DNA from: an uncultured Oscillospiraceae bacterium
Lineage (GTDB): Bacteria > Bacillota > Clostridia > Oscillospirales > Ruminococcaceae
Direction: 5' to 3'
DNA: 33,299 bases
NCBI GenBank assembly: GCA_949300115.1
Contig: CASGDD010000186.1
Span: 1 to 33,299 of the forward strand
Positions 8,419-16,455 of the stretch are shown here, piece by piece. How positions within the stretch are numbered: position 1 is the stretch's first letter; each line of letters opens with the position of its first letter. The notes under the pieces were generated by a model. The model was not told the DNA's origin. It saw nothing but the letters and a program-made list of their open reading frames with translations, and did no database searches. Both the position numbers and the translations under genes were made by a program.

Positions 8419-9579
8419 TTAGAGCATCAGGCCGTTTGCGAGCCCGGTGCGGTTGATCTGCGCCTGCACCGTGACCGAGAGGGTCAGCGCCTCACAGACG
8501 GCGGCCCAATCCTCCCCTTCCCGCTGCCAGTAGTCGGGGTCGGCCCATCGGATCCTTCGGGAAAGCCCGAGCAGGTCGCAGTGCCAGCGGCCATAGGCGC
8601 GGTCCAGCATCCGTTCGATCCCAGCCTGCAGCGTTCGATTCACCTCCGCTTCCACCCTCTTCCGATCCGCCTCCCCGAGACCTTCCGGCCGTCCCGGTTC
8701 GGTTTCGGCGATGCTGCACTGAACCGACAGGCCCATTTCGATATGGGGACCGCCTGCCAGCACGGAGGTTCGCCAGCTGGGGTCAAAGTGGAGCAGGGAA
8801 ACGGTTACCTTACCGATGCCCTCCACCTCGCAGAGCAGGGTGGCCTCCGAGAGGGTGTCATCGAGCATCAGGAAAAAATGGGTCTCTTCCGGGCTGAGAA
8901 AACCGCACAGGCGGGCGTCGGAAAAGAGGGCCGTTCCCTTCAGGCGGACCTGGTCGCGGTCAAATGGATCGGTTTCGACGCTGACCACCGGCAGCCAGGC
9001 ACTGTCCATCTCGTTGTAGAGGGTCCGCTTGATATCGATAAGCCGGGTACAGGTGTTGAGCCCCTGCCTCGCGCCCGAAATCACCGCCTGCTGCAGGTCA
9101 TCCGCTGGTGTGATATCCTGGGTTGTTTCATAGCGGAGCAGGTCCGCCGCCTCCCCGTCGGCCATCACCACCATCAGATCGGCCCGCGTCTGGTTGTCCG
9201 CCTCGAAGAAGTTTAAGAGATCGTAGAGGCTGCGCTGGGCGAGTTCGCGGCCGATGATCAGCAGGCCGTTGAGCCCAAAAAAGGGGCGGCGGGAGAGAAT
9301 TTCACCGAAGTGATCGATCGTTTCGGTGATGCTCTGCCCTTCCGCCTGTACCAGCCGGCTGTTCTGCCCGGCAATTTCGAGGCCGCCGGCGGTCGATTCG
9401 GGCTGAAAGAGCATGAGGGTGACCCGGTATCCGCCCCGGCCGTTGTCGTCGACCGCCATACCGGTGACAAAGCTGCGTTGGCTCAGCTCCATCCGCACGG
9501 GAGAGGCAAAACCCAGGATGGCGAGCAGCAATGCCGCGGCCAGCGCGAGCAGCGGTACACTAGGCAATTTCATCCGCAT
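8419..9579 (-). CDS. gerAC: Ger(x)C family spore germination protein (GerAC-like), lipobox cysteine absent
   Basis: 386 residues, third gene of a germinant-receptor operon. The C-type subunits are normally lipoproteins on the outer face of the spore inner membrane. The N-terminus is a hydrophobic segment (about 5-24) followed by the family's conserved start (E-L-S-Q-R-S-F-V-T-G-M-A-V-D). Where the family usually has G-C-W-D after the signal, this protein reads G-F-A-S-P-V, with no cysteine. The segment may instead be an uncleaved anchor. The ATG at 9579 overlaps the end of gerAB by 20 bases (another ATG two codons on), indicating translational coupling. Length is normal for the family, so it is not obviously decayed. 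Confidence 0.85.
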   Translation of the reverse strand: MRMKLPSVPLLALAAALLLAILGFASPVRMELSQRSFVTGMAVDDNGRGGYRVTLMLFQPESTAGGLEIAGQNSRLVQAEGQSITETIDHFGEILSRRPFFGLNGLLIIGRELAQRSLYDLLNFFEADNQTRADLMVVMADGEAADLLRYETTQDITPADDLQQAVISGARQGLNTCTRLIDIKRTLYNEMDSAWLPVVSVETDPFDRDQVRLKGTALFSDARLCGFLSPEETHFFLMLDDTLSEATLLCEVEGIGKVTVSLLHFDPSWRTSVLAGGPHIEMGLSVQCSIAETEPGRPEGLGEADRKRVEAEVNRTLQAGIERMLDRAYGRWHCDLLGLSRRIRWADPDYWQREGEDWAAVCEALTLSVTVQAQINRTGLANGLML

Positions 9580-10666
9580 TTCCCCGCTTTCTTTGTTTTT
9601 GCAGCGTATCGAGCAGCAGAATGGCGAGCGGCAGGCCGCAGATCAATGCGGTGGTCAGTCCCAGCGAGCTGCCGAGGGCGCGTACAGCGGTAAAGATGTC
9701 CATCCGGCAGGAGAAGAGGACGGCGAGCAGCAGCGAGGCCGCCGACGACAGCGGCAGGGCCAGACCGCCCCAGCGCCGGGGCAGCAGCCTGCGCAGGCAC
9801 TGGGCGGTGAAAAAGAGCAGGATGGCCGATTTGACAAAGGTCATCGACAGCCAGGTGACCATGTGCAGCGCGTCCATCCGATCGAAGAAGCTCAGGCGGG
9901 CGATCGAAACCATGGCGTAGAAGGGATAGCTTTTGACCGACGCATAGTCGCCCAGCACCATCCCTTTCATCAGGATAAGCCCGCTCATGAGCAGAAAATG
10001 CACCAGCAGATATTTGGGGAACCCCCGGACGGCCCCCTCCTTGACGTAGGGGACCATCAGCAGCAGGAGGGTCAGCTGGTAGCTGCCCGAGAGGATACCG
10101 CTGGCGAGGTAATCCCCGTTGGCCAGAGCACCTGCCGGTGTGACGGGACTGAGGTAGAGCGGCTCGAGGTAGGGAATCAGGGTGATCAGAATGAGCAGCA
10201 TGGTGAGCAGGAAGTAGCCGAGTACCACCATCGCGGTGCGGCAGATCGCCTGGATCCCCAGTTTTGCGGCGTACATCGCCGCGACGGCAAAGCAGGCGAG
10301 GATAAAGGGCGGATAGGTCCCCACCGCGATCACCGAGGTAAAAAAGATCTCCCCCTGCGCGAGGGTATAGCTGGTGTTGAAGAGAAAGGCCGCAAAGAGG
10401 AGGGCGGCGGTGGCCCGGCCGCAGAGGGGGGAAATGTGCGCCCCGCATTCGAGAATCCCCTCCCCCGGATAGCGCCGCAGCAGCAGGTAGAAGGGGATGA
10501 GCAGAAGCGAAATCCAGAGGCTGCCGAGCAGCAGGCTGAGGATGCCGAGCAGGGTGACATCCTCCGAGGTCTCGCTGGGCAGATAGGTGATGAAGTTGCA
10601 CAGCCGCAGCAGGAACACCATCCCATAGAGCTGACGGCAGCTGATGTGAACCGGTTTGATCGCCAT
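9560..10666 (-). CDS. gerAB: GerAB/GerBB-type spore germination permease (endospore APC-like transporter)
   Basis: 368 residues, almost entirely hydrophobic with about ten predicted membrane segments, the pattern of the GerAB subunit (APC superfamily) that binds the germinant in B. subtilis GerA. A typical N-terminal part reads I-S-C-R-Q-L-Y-G-M-V-F-L-L-R. The ATG at 10666 sits only two bases behind AAGGAGG, an unusually tight spacing. No better start is near, and the longer open frame up to 10981 runs inside gerAA in another frame. It is 7 bases after the gerAA stop and overlaps gerAC. Confidence 0.88.
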   Translation of the reverse strand: MAIKPVHISCRQLYGMVFLLRLCNFITYLPSETSEDVTLLGILSLLLGSLWISLLLIPFYLLLRRYPGEGILECGAHISPLCGRATAALLFAAFLFNTSYTLAQGEIFFTSVIAVGTYPPFILACFAVAAMYAAKLGIQAICRTAMVVLGYFLLTMLLILITLIPYLEPLYLSPVTPAGALANGDYLASGILSGSYQLTLLLLMVPYVKEGAVRGFPKYLLVHFLLMSGLILMKGMVLGDYASVKSYPFYAMVSIARLSFFDRMDALHMVTWLSMTFVKSAILLFFTAQCLRRLLPRRWGGLALPLSSAASLLLAVLFSCRMDIFTAVRALGSSLGLTTALICGLPLAILLLDTLQKQRKRGNADEIA

Positions 10667-10673
10667 CACCTCC

Positions 10674-12224
10674 TTATGGGGTTGGGGGCTGGTTGGCCCT
10701 GGGGCTGGATTCCTGCCGGTCAACCCCCGGTAGATCCTCAATCCGGGCGGGATGCCGTCCCAGCCGTTTCCAGCCCAACCGGATGAAGACATCGCGCAGC
10801 TGGCCGATGTCCAGCGGTGAAACCGGCGCGGTATAGGGGATGCCGAACGGCTGGATGGCCGCGATGTTGACCGCCAGCACCGCCATCGAGAGGGTGAGTC
10901 CGAACAGTCCGGCCGCGCCGCCGATAAAGATGAGGATGATCCGCAGCACCGCTGCCTGCGGGTAGAGCTGGGGAACGACAAAGGAGCTGATGGCCGTCAG
11001 CGCGATGACCATGATCATCGGCGCCGAGATGAGTCCTGCCCGTACCGCCGTCTCCCCGATCACCAGTCCGCCGATAATGCTGACCGCATGCCCCATCGAG
11101 GAGGGCAGCCGCAGTCCGGCTTCCCGCATCACCTCGTAGATCAGATAGGCCGCCACCGCCTCCCACATGAGCGGAAAGGGGGTTGCTTCCTGGGATACCA
11201 CCAGGTTGGCCACCAGCGTACGGGGCAGCAGTTCGGGATGGAAGAGGCAGATGGCCACATAGAGGCCGGGCAGCAGGATGGAAAAGAGAAAGCTGCCATA
11301 TTTCAGCCAGCGCAGAAAACTGCCATAGAAGGGTCGGTAGGCGTAATCGTCGATGCTTTGGAAGTTTTCGATGAAGAGGGAGGGCACCACCAGCGCATAG
11401 GGGACGCCGTCGGTCAGGATGGCAATCCGTCCCTCGAGAATCCGTCCGCAGACGGTATCGGGACGTTCGGTGACCCCCACACCCGAAAAGAAGGAGAGCG
11501 GGCCGGTCTCCAAAAAGGCCTGCAGCGTACCGGCGGTCAGGACGGCATCGACCTTCGCCTGGGTCAGCCGCCGGCGCACCGCCCGCAGCAGATTCTGCGG
11601 AACCGCATCGTTCATATAGACGAGGCAGACGTCCGTCCGGGTCCGCTCCCCCACCGTCATCAGCTCGAAGTTGAGATGGGGGTTTTTGATCCGGCGTCGG
11701 ATCATCGACATGTTGACCCGGATCGGTTCGGTAAAGCCCTCCTTGGCCCCCAGGACGTTCGCCTCGGTGGTCGGTTCGCTCACCGACCGGCTGGCATACC
11801 CCTGCATGCCGAGGGCAAGTCCCATTGTGATGCCGTCGATGAGCAGCACCACAAAACCCGACATAATGCGGGCACAGAGCTCATCGAACGTCCAGATGGC
11901 CGCCTGATCGGTGGAGAAGATGATCCCCCAGCGCATCCGGTCGAGCAGCTCGTGGGCGTCGGAGGGGTCGCGCAGGCGGAGGTCCATCAGCGGCCGGACG
12001 ATCCCCTGCAGGACATGCTGCCGGTTGGTCAGCCCCTCGATGTCGATCATCGCAATCGCCACCGCGCCCACCTTCATCCGATTGATGTGCAGATCCTTGC
12101 TGTCGGCAAACAGCCGTCTTAGGGCGATCAGGTTGTCCTCCAGCGAGCGGCCGAACTGCTCGGGGTGATTGCCCCTAAGCTGCCGCTCGCCGTCCCCCTG
12201 ATAGGGATCGTTTCGCCGTTTCAT
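10674..12224 (-). CDS. gerAA: GerA-type spore germination receptor subunit A
   Basis: 516 residues, first gene of the receptor operon. The soluble N-terminal region (about 1-260) shows family landmarks such as L-I-D-G (~146), V-G-E-R-T-R-T-D-V, and the P-F-Y-G-S-F-L-R-W segment just before the membrane part. About five hydrophobic helices follow, and then the C-terminal D-V-F-I-R pattern. GerAA subunits form pentamers acting as germinant-gated channels. The ATG at 12224 is favoured over that at 12230 because GGGAGGG then has a 6-base spacing; the frame open up to 12386 has no start signals. Forespore expression is expected, and a sigma-G-like promoter lies upstream. Confidence 0.9.
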   Translation of the reverse strand: MKRRNDPYQGDGERQLRGNHPEQFGRSLEDNLIALRRLFADSKDLHINRMKVGAVAIAMIDIEGLTNRQHVLQGIVRPLMDLRLRDPSDAHELLDRMRWGIIFSTDQAAIWTFDELCARIMSGFVVLLIDGITMGLALGMQGYASRSVSEPTTEANVLGAKEGFTEPIRVNMSMIRRRIKNPHLNFELMTVGERTRTDVCLVYMNDAVPQNLLRAVRRRLTQAKVDAVLTAGTLQAFLETGPLSFFSGVGVTERPDTVCGRILEGRIAILTDGVPYALVVPSLFIENFQSIDDYAYRPFYGSFLRWLKYGSFLFSILLPGLYVAICLFHPELLPRTLVANLVVSQEATPFPLMWEAVAAYLIYEVMREAGLRLPSSMGHAVSIIGGLVIGETAVRAGLISAPMIMVIALTAISSFVVPQLYPQAAVLRIILIFIGGAAGLFGLTLSMAVLAVNIAAIQPFGIPYTAPVSPLDIGQLRDVFIRLGWKRLGRHPARIEDLPGVDRQESSPRANQPPTP

Positions 12225-12253
12225 CGGCATCCCTCCCCTTCCTTTTTCCTTTC

Positions 12254-12283
12254 CAGCATGCCCCATTCGGCCGCCGGTCATAC
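12254..12283 (-). promoter_or_regulatory. Possible sigma-G promoter of the gerA operon
   Basis: On the minus strand GTATG (12283-12279), 18-bp spacer, CATGCTG (12260-12254). This compares with the sigma-G pattern GHATR-N17/18-CATNHTA; only the last -10 base deviates. It lies 30 bases before the gerAA start. Confidence 0.5.
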
Positions 12284-12298
12284 ATGCGGGCGGGCGCC

Positions 12299-12327
12299 GC
12301 ATAAAGCCGGACGGGCGGCGCATACTA
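12299..12327 (+). promoter_or_regulatory. Sigma-G-type promoter of the DUF421-DUF4363 operon
   Basis: GCATA (12299-12303), 17-bp spacer, CATACTA (12321-12327), a full match to the forespore sigma-G pattern GHATR-N17/18-CATNHTA. It lies 36 bases before the DUF421 ATG. No sigma-A-like pair is seen in this gap. Confidence 0.7.
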
Positions 12328-12363
12328 GCGCCAAACCCGGCAGCTGCGATCGGAGGATACGCC

Positions 12364-13086
12364 ATGACCATCACCCTGTTCCGCACACTGATCCTCTACC
12401 TGCTCATCATCTTTTCCGTCCGGCTGATGGGCAAGCGGCAGATTGGGGAACTGCAGCCCTCCGAACTGGTGATCACCATCCTCATCTCCAACATCGCTTC
12501 TCTTCCGGTCGAGAACAGCGAAATTCCCCTGATTGCCGGTGTGGTTCCCATTCTGGCGCTCGTCTGTTTTGAGGTGCTCGTTTCGGCCATCACCCTCAAA
12601 AGCCCGGCCGCCCGCCGGATCGTCGGCGGTACCCCCCGCGTCATCATCCGCGACGGCGTGATCGACCAGCGGGAGCTGCGCAACCTGCGTTTTTCGGTGG
12701 ATGATCTGATGGAGGAGCTGCGGATAGCCGGGATCTTTGATCTCCGGGAGGTTCAGATGGCGGTGGTGGAAACCAACGGCAGCATCAGTACCGCCCTCAA
12801 GACGGAGGCACAGCCGCTTACGCCGCGCGATCTGGGACAGAGGGTCTCCCCCGCTCCGCCGCCCGCGCTGGTGGTCAACGACGGCCATCTGGTACCGGAG
12901 GGCATCCGGCTCAGCTGTAAGGACCGCCGCTGGATCGAAGGCTATCTGCAGGCGCAGGAGGTGGAGCTGCGCGAGATCTTCCTGATGACCATCGATGCGG
13001 AGGGTACCCCCTACCTGGTACGCAAGGACCCGCCGCCGCGCGGCCGCCTGCCCCGGCGGCCGGCAGAGGGAGGGATGCGCCGATGA
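12364..13086 (+). CDS. DUF421 (YetF/YcaP-like) membrane protein
   Basis: 240 residues. Two to three N-terminal hydrophobic helices (about 5-20 and 55-80) enclose the conserved R-L-M-G-K-R-Q-I-G-E-L-Q motif (~20-31). A cytoplasmic or forespore-facing DUF421 domain follows (about 85-150), with I-R-D-G-V-I-D and L-R-N-L-R-F-S-V-D-D-L-M-E-E-L-R. The C-terminal ~90 residues include E-G-I-R-L-S-C-K-D-R-R-W. Molecular function is not established for the family; several members in spore-formers are linked to spores. GGAGG precedes the ATG by 7 bases. It overlaps the next gene by 4 bases, diverges from gerA and has a sigma-G-like promoter, so a role in the forespore membrane is likely (inference). Confidence 0.88.
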   Translation: MTITLFRTLILYLLIIFSVRLMGKRQIGELQPSELVITILISNIASLPVENSEIPLIAGVVPILALVCFEVLVSAITLKSPAARRIVGGTPRVIIRDGVIDQRELRNLRFSVDDLMEELRIAGIFDLREVQMAVVETNGSISTALKTEAQPLTPRDLGQRVSPAPPPALVVNDGHLVPEGIRLSCKDRRWIEGYLQAQEVELREIFLMTIDAEGTPYLVRKDPPPRGRLPRRPAEGGMRR

Positions 13087-13463
13087 AACGGGTTCTGCTG
13101 GCGGGCATCATTCTCACCCTGCTGCTCGCCTTTTGCGGCTTTTCCCTCCATCGGATCGTCTCCCTGGAGGGGGAAATCGGGCAGCGGCTGCAGGAGATCG
13201 AGCAGGCCGCCCTTTCCGGCGATGGGGCAGCGACCTTCCGATTGACCCGATCCTTCTGTCAGGACTGGGAGGGATGGGAGGCCCAGCTTGCTTCGCTTGT
13301 TCAGCACCACGCGCTCGAGCGGATCGACGAATCGGTCGCCCGGCTGCTCCCGCTGCTCGCCGCCGGCGAGGAGGGGGGCTTTCTGTCCGAGCTCGCGGTC
13401 ATCCGGGCGCTGTCCGCCCATATCAGAGAGAGCGAGCTGCCCTATCCGAAAAATCTGATCTGA
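13083..13463 (+). CDS. DUF4363-like small membrane-anchored protein
   Basis: 126 residues. One N-terminal hydrophobic segment (about 4-20, R-V-L-L-A-G-I-I-L-T) is a signal anchor. A helical, charged domain follows, with F-C-Q-D-W-E-G-W-E near 59 and a Leu-rich helix with H-I-R-E-S-E at the end. This matches the DUF4363 partner commonly found after DUF421 in Clostridia; the assignment rests on context and general shape. The ATGA overlap with the DUF421 gene implies coupled translation. Function unknown. It ends before a strong bidirectional terminator. Confidence 0.75.
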   Translation: MKRVLLAGIILTLLLAFCGFSLHRIVSLEGEIGQRLQEIEQAALSGDGAATFRLTRSFCQDWEGWEAQLASLVQHHALERIDESVARLLPLLAAGEEGGFLSELAVIRALSAHIRESELPYPKNLI

Positions 13464-13472
13464 AACGCCGAA

Positions 13473-13510
13473 AGCCCGGGAACCTCACACGCGAAGTTCC
13501 CGGGCTGTTT
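13473..13510. terminator. Terminator between DUF4363 gene and the ABC importer genes
   Basis: AGCCCGGGAAC (13473-13483) pairs with GTTCCCGGGCT (13496-13506), followed by GTTTT on the plus strand. The minus-strand T-run (TTTCGGCGTTT) is weaker. It lies between two convergent gene ends. Confidence 0.9.
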
Positions 13511-13525
13511 TATGAAAAAGGGGAT

Positions 13526-14539
13526 TTAGGAGAGCGCTTTTTCTGCAAAGCTGTTGTCGACCAGCGTCTCGAACGGCACCCGTTCGGTCAGCTCGCCCGC
13601 CGACTCCATCACATCCATCAGCCGGTTGAGGCCCTCCTCGGTCATCACCGGGGTGGACGCATAGGCATCGATCGACTTGTAGCGCTCGATGGCGCTGGCA
13701 AGCAGGGCGACATCCGAATCGGGGAACTGGGGCTGGATCGCTTCGGCGATCTCCTGTGGACTGTGCTCGGCAACCCACTGCTGTCCCCTTGCAAGGGCAT
13801 TTACAAATTTCTGGACGGTATCCCCATGTTCCTCGAGGTAGCTCGACTTGGCATAGTAGGCGGTATAGGGGATTTCGCCGGCCAGCTCGCCGATCGAGGC
13901 CACGACATAACCGCGTCCCTCCGCTTCGACCGAGGAGGCGGTCGGCTCGAACATCGTCACATAGTCGCCGGTGCCGCCGAGAAAGGCGCCGGTCATCGCC
14001 GCGTACTGGATGGAGGTGTCGAAGTTGACATTCTCACCCGGTGTCAGTCCCGCCTCTCGGACGATGTATTCGAAGGTCATGTAGGGAACACCGCCCTTGC
14101 GGCCGGGCAGCACATGCTTGCCCTCGAGCTTATCGAGACGGAAGTCGGGGTCGGGTTCCCTGGCGACAAGCAGGCTGCCGTCCCGCTGGGTCACCTGGGC
14201 AAAGACCTTGGCGTAGTCCTCCTTGCCTTCGTTGTAGATATAGATGGCAGCCTCCGGCCCGGAAAAGCCGATGTCGACCGCGTCCGAGAGAACCGCCGTC
14301 ATGACATGGTCAGCCCCCTCGCTGGTGCTGAGCTCGATGTCGAGTCCCTCCTCCTCGAAAAATCCGAGCTCGAGTGCGACATACTGGGGGGCATAGAAGA
14401 CCGAATGGGTCACCTCACTGAGCCGGACGGTGGTGCGCGCTTCGGCCTCCTCCCCACAGCCGGCGAGCAGGCCGAGGCCCACTGCCAGTGCAAGCAGCAG
14501 CGGAAGGATGCGGATCCCCTTGATTCGTACCGCTTTCAT
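13526..14539 (-). CDS. ABC transporter substrate-binding lipoprotein, NMT1/THI5-like
   Basis: 337 residues, exported lipoprotein. A positively charged start and hydrophobic core end in the lipobox L-L-A-G-C (Cys about 26). The mature domain is the NMT1/THI5 or SsuA-like fold, with F-Y-A-P-Q-Y-V-A-L-E-L-G-F-F-E-E-E-G-L early, D-I-G-F-S-G-P-E-A around 90 and P-G-R-K-G-G-V-P-Y in the middle. Family substrates include thiamine pyrimidine precursors, sulfonates, nitrate and riboflavin; nothing here singles one out. The ATG at 14539 follows AGGAGGT; upstream in-frame codons lie in the permease gene. It is the last gene of the importer operon, 1 base after the permease stop. Confidence 0.9.
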   Translation of the reverse strand: MKAVRIKGIRILPLLLALAVGLGLLAGCGEEAEARTTVRLSEVTHSVFYAPQYVALELGFFEEEGLDIELSTSEGADHVMTAVLSDAVDIGFSGPEAAIYIYNEGKEDYAKVFAQVTQRDGSLLVAREPDPDFRLDKLEGKHVLPGRKGGVPYMTFEYIVREAGLTPGENVNFDTSIQYAAMTGAFLGGTGDYVTMFEPTASSVEAEGRGYVVASIGELAGEIPYTAYYAKSSYLEEHGDTVQKFVNALARGQQWVAEHSPQEIAEAIQPQFPDSDVALLASAIERYKSIDAYASTPVMTEEGLNRLMDVMESAGELTERVPFETLVDNSFAEKALS

Positions 14540-14540
14540 G

Positions 14541-15422
14541 CTATCGATTACCTCCTGACGGCGCCGGTTCTTCCGGACCCCGGCGCGAATGTATATGGCT
14601 GACAGCCCGAATGACAAAGCGTTCGAGCAGGCTGACGCCCCAATAGAGCAGCGCTGCGACGACAAGCAGGATGAGGACGCTGGTCATCACAAGGTCCATC
14701 TGAAAGACCTGGCCGCCGTAGACGATCAGATAGCCGAGCCCCGCCTTGGAGACGAGGAATTCCCCTGCGATGACCCCGACCAGCGACAGGCCGATATTGA
14801 CCTTGAGGGAGTTAAAGAGGGTGTGCAGGTTGGCCGGATAGACGACCGTCTGAAAGGTTTGCCATTTGCTGGCGCCAAAGGTGCGGACCATCTTGATCAG
14901 TTCGGGGTCGGTGCTGCAGAAGCCGTTTAGCATCTCGAGCACCGTGACAATCAGCGAGATGGCGAGCGCCATCACAATGATGGCCTGCATGCCGGCGCCC
15001 ACCCAGATGATGATGACCGGGCCCAGCGCGATTTTAGGCAGCGCGTTGAGGACCACCAGGTAGGGCGCCGCGACCCGGGAGAGAAAATCCGACCACCAGA
15101 GCAGGGTGGCCAGCAGATTGCCAAGCAGAAAGCCCAGCGAAAATCCCACCAGGGTTTCCAGACAGGTGACACCCACATGGGTCAGCAGCTGGTTTTCCCG
15201 AAGGTGGAACAGGGTCTCGAGCATCCGGCTCGGCTGGCTCATGATGAAGGTGTCGATGATCCCCAGCCGGCCGAGGAGCTCCCACAGGGCAAACAGCACC
15301 ACCACACCGGACAGCTGGCAGATCCGGACGAGCACACGGTCCCGCCTTCTGCGCGCCAGATAGATCTGCCGCTCGGCCGAAACCGTCCGGCCGGGTTCTT
15401 TACTGATCTTCCACATGCACAT
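14541..15422 (-). CDS. ABC transporter permease (SsuC/TauC/ThiX type)
   Basis: 293 residues with about six membrane helices. The binding-protein-dependent transport motif is near residues 190-215 (F-G-A-S-K-W-Q-T-F, then V-Y-P-A-N-L, corresponding to the EAA loop that contacts the ATPase). A V-I-A-G-E-F-L segment follows. The gene overlaps the end of the ATPase gene by about 23 bases. ATG codons at 15422 and 15416 are both possible (M-C-M-W start); the ribosome site is weak for either, consistent with coupled translation. It is the inner-membrane channel of the three-gene importer. Confidence 0.88.
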   Translation of the reverse strand: MCMWKISKEPGRTVSAERQIYLARRRRDRVLVRICQLSGVVVLFALWELLGRLGIIDTFIMSQPSRMLETLFHLRENQLLTHVGVTCLETLVGFSLGFLLGNLLATLLWWSDFLSRVAAPYLVVLNALPKIALGPVIIIWVGAGMQAIIVMALAISLIVTVLEMLNGFCSTDPELIKMVRTFGASKWQTFQTVVYPANLHTLFNSLKVNIGLSLVGVIAGEFLVSKAGLGYLIVYGGQVFQMDLVMTSVLILLVVAALLYWGVSLLERFVIRAVSHIHSRRGPEEPAPSGGNR

Positions 15423-16185
15423 CAAGCTCTTTCCATATGGTATTGAAATAGGTTTTGAAGTTCTCATGACTGCGCCGCTCGAGCGGTGAAAGCGGCTGTC
15501 CGTCTCCGGTCGGAAATCGAAGGGTATGGATCTGCCGGATACGGCCCGGCCGGGCACTGAGGACAACCACCCGGTCACACATGCTGATCGCCTCGGAGAT
15601 ATCGTGGGTCACCATCAGGGTGGTCACCCGCTCCTGCTGGAGAATGCGGCAGACATCCTCGGTCACCGCCAGCCGGGTCTGGTAGTCGAGCGCGGAAAAC
15701 GCCTCGTCGAGCAGCAGCAGATCGGGCCGTACCGCCAGCGTCCGGATGAGCGCCGCCCGCTGACGCATGCCGCCTGACAGCTGGGAGGGGTATTTGTCGC
15801 GGAAATCGTGCAGCCCATAGGTGGTCAGCAGATGGTCCACATAGCGGACCGTCTCCTCGCAGACAAGGCCGCGGATTTCAAGCCCCAGCAGGACATTGCG
15901 GTAGATCGACCGCCATTCGAGCAGGCTATCCTTCTGCAGCATATAGCCAATTTTATCCGATACCCCGTTTACCGGTTCGCCGCCGATCCAGACCGTGCCA
16001 TGGGTCGGCTGGACCAGCCCCGATACGATCGACAGCAGGGTGGATTTTCCGCAGCCCGACGGGCCGACAATGCCGAGCAGCTCCCCCTCATAAACCGAAA
16101 AGCTGATTCCCTCGAGTGCGGTAATCTCTCCATTTTCGGCCTGGTAGATCTCGTCGAGATTCTCCAGGCGTACAATTTCACGCAT
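15400..16185 (-). CDS. ABC transporter ATP-binding protein (nitrate/sulfonate/thiamine-precursor type)
   Basis: 261 residues. Walker A GPSGCGKST (~40), Q-loop in M-L-Q-K-D-S-L-L-E-W, signature LSGGMRQRAALIR (~135), Walker B LLLLDEAFSALD, H-loop T-H-D-I-S-E-A. The pattern is the SsuB/TauB/ThiZ subfamily that works with NMT1-like binding proteins. The ATG at 16185 is 6 bases after GGAGG; the open frame continues upstream to 16356 without start signals. It is the first gene of the importer operon. No TPP riboswitch or other recognisable riboswitch was seen in the leader, so regulation is unknown. Confidence 0.93.
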   Translation of the reverse strand: MREIVRLENLDEIYQAENGEITALEGISFSVYEGELLGIVGPSGCGKSTLLSIVSGLVQPTHGTVWIGGEPVNGVSDKIGYMLQKDSLLEWRSIYRNVLLGLEIRGLVCEETVRYVDHLLTTYGLHDFRDKYPSQLSGGMRQRAALIRTLAVRPDLLLLDEAFSALDYQTRLAVTEDVCRILQQERVTTLMVTHDISEAISMCDRVVVLSARPGRIRQIHTLRFPTGDGQPLSPLERRSHENFKTYFNTIWKELDVHVEDQ

Positions 16186-16281
16186 GGCCGTCCTCCGTTC
16201 GTCATCCGGAAAGAGAAGGATCGCCTCCCCATTCCGTTTCGTACTTGTTTTTGTATCCCATCCCCGTGCAGCCAACAGTCC

Positions 16282-16287
16282 ATTATA
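16282..16287 (-). promoter_or_regulatory. Candidate -10 element of the ABC importer operon
   Basis: A perfect TATAAT on the minus strand, about 100 nt before the ATPase start. The only -35-like sequence at 17 bp is CGCACA (16310-16305), a weak match, so an activator may be needed. The remaining 16186-16455 gap holds no further gene that I can support. Confidence 0.5.
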
Positions 16288-16455
16288 CGCAGCCTCGCGC
16301 AGGATGTGCGTTCGGCTGTAAATCTTTCCTTTCCTGCCAACCATTACAGCTTGCATCCCGCCGCCAAAAGGTCCATGATAAAGATAATCGATCGTTTTCC
16401 CTCCCGCGGGCCCCCGCGCGCGGGCGATTTCGAGTTACATAAGGAGGACTGCGGC

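Noticed and set aside
16186-16455. Possible riboswitch before the ABC importer
   Set aside because: No TPP, cobalamin, purine or SAM core motif could be found by eye on either strand; only a -10 box and GC-rich repeats were seen.
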